Origin: a bacterium ADurb.Bin374
GTDB taxonomy: Bacteria; Riflebacteria; Ozemobacteria; Ozemobacterales; Ozemobacteraceae
Direction of reading: 5' to 3'
DNA: 6,058 nt
Assembly (NCBI GenBank): GCA_002068715.1
Contig: MWAR01000439.1
Coordinates: forward strand, 1-6,058
A program made the position numbers and the translations under genes. The notes under the pieces are model-generated. The model saw only the letters and a program-made list of their open reading frames with translations. It ran no database searches and was not told where the DNA came from. Within the stretch, counting starts at the first letter, position 1. Every line of letters starts with the position of its first letter. This document shows, piece by piece, positions 5,488 through 6,058 of the stretch.

Positions 5488-6058
5488 ATGAAGGAACACA
5501 TCATACCGGCGCTTTGCCAGACCCTTGCCGGGCTTCCGGCAGACCGCCGCTCCGTCCGCACAATCAAGCGCATTATGCGGTGCATGGAAGCAAGCCTCGG
5601 GGCTACGGCAGCGGCACTGGTCTGCAAGAACAAGCGCACCGACGAGCTCGAAGTCACCCAGAGCCACAACATCTTCCAGGAAGCGGCAAACTCCTACCAT
5701 CGTCAGGTCGGAACGGGCGCAATCGGCCGGCTGTTCTACTCCGAACCGCTTCTGATCATCAAGCGCGACGCCAATCCCGAAGAATACCAAGAGATGAAGA
5801 TCGAGACCGACTACCGGTTGGCCGTCGCCGCACGTGTTTCCTCATCCGCGGGCGTGTATGGGTTCCTCGTCGTCTACTTCGAGACCGAACCGGAGGACTC
5901 CCCTCTCGTCATCCAGCTCGTCCAGGCCGCCGCCGGCCTCTGCGGCGCCGCGAAAGAGCGGGAGGAACTACTCGACGCCCTCGACGATCTCCGGCGGTAT
6001 GACCCTGACACCGGGCTCCTCTGTTACACCTACTTCATGGACCGCCTCGCCGAGGAAC
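5488..6058 (+). CDS. GAF-domain signalling protein entering a probable GGDEF domain (3' partial)
   Basis: The frame is open from ATG 5488 to the window edge, 190 codons seen. AGGAG at 5476-5480, 7 nt upstream, supports the start. There is no signal peptide or membrane segment, so it should be cytoplasmic. Residues about 20-155 resemble a GAF sensor domain: a helix with RTIKRIMRCMEASLGA, a strand AAALVCKN, then VGTGAIGRLFYSEPLLII (74-91), and a late strand AGVYGFLVVYFE (121-132). A charged helix (about 153-170) leads into YDPDTGLLCYTYFMDRL (171-187). This corresponds to the opening DPLTGLxNRxxFxxxL motif of GGDEF diguanylate cyclases. Asn-Arg of that motif is replaced by Cys-Tyr, so this is a divergent version. 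If the rest follows, the protein would make or sense cyclic di-GMP; the GGDEF signature itself lies beyond the window. It has its own promoter behind a strong terminator. GAF ligand unknown. Confidence 0.8.
   Translation, partial: MKEHIIPALCQTLAGLPADRRSVRTIKRIMRCMEASLGATAAALVCKNKRTDELEVTQSHNIFQEAANSYHRQVGTGAIGRLFYSEPLLIIKRDANPEEYQEMKIETDYRLAVAARVSSSAGVYGFLVVYFETEPEDSPLVIQLVQAAAGLCGAAKEREELLDALDDLRRYDPDTGLLCYTYFMDRLAEE

Noticed and set aside
5406..6002. A 198-codon plus-strand frame overlapping the GAF/GGDEF gene
   Set aside because: Its translation is Arg/Pro-rich without motifs and has no clear ribosome site. The overlapping frame from 5488 has AGGAG, GAF-like strands and a GGDEF-like entry motif.

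Overview
The window comes from a Gram-negative-type (diderm) bacterium with moderately GC-rich DNA and strongly C/G-ending codons. The evidence is an Sec signal peptide, a lipoprotein signal, Shine-Dalgarno sites in front of all three main genes, and a GAF/GGDEF-type signalling protein. I cannot place the phylum from sequence alone. The repeat-rich surface lipoprotein style is common in environmental bacteria of spirochaete-, Lentisphaerae- or Riflebacteria-like lineages, but that is only a guess.

Layout. (1) Bases 1-212 may hold the last 41 codons of a rightward gene, then a weak hairpin in the gap before the convergent gene. (2) Bases 213-1310 (minus strand) encode a 365-residue secreted protein. 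Its C-terminal half carries the two-histidine-plus-lysine signature of the EndoU/XendoU endoribonuclease family. (3) Bases 1311-1594 are a compact divergent promoter region. It has promoter-like elements in both directions, an inverted repeat over the EndoU -35 region, and three tandem 12-bp units built on TTATTCAC, two of which match the DnaA-box consensus. (4) Bases 1595-5095 (plus strand) encode a 1166-residue mosaic surface lipoprotein. From the N-terminus it reads: lipoprotein signal, carboxypeptidase-regulatory-like domain(s), an Ig-like segment, four InlB B-type repeats of two subtypes, an SbsA-like Ig domain, and a C-terminal seven-blade SBBP-type beta-propeller. A strong intrinsic terminator follows. 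(5) Bases 5143-5487 are non-coding as far as I can see. They hold an imperfect stem-loop, a perfect extended -10 promoter and a leader of about 100 nt. (6) Bases 5488 to the end (plus strand) are the 5' part of a GAF-domain protein that enters what looks like a GGDEF domain as the window ends.

How they may fit together. EndoU and the lipoprotein are divergently transcribed from one short intergenic region and both are exported, so co-regulation is possible but unproven. The downstream protein has its own promoter and lies behind a strong terminator, so it is a separate transcription unit. No mobile element, CRISPR array, tRNA or rRNA was seen. The most unusual items are the exported eukaryote-type EndoU ribonuclease and the DnaA-box-like tandem repeat in the lipoprotein leader.
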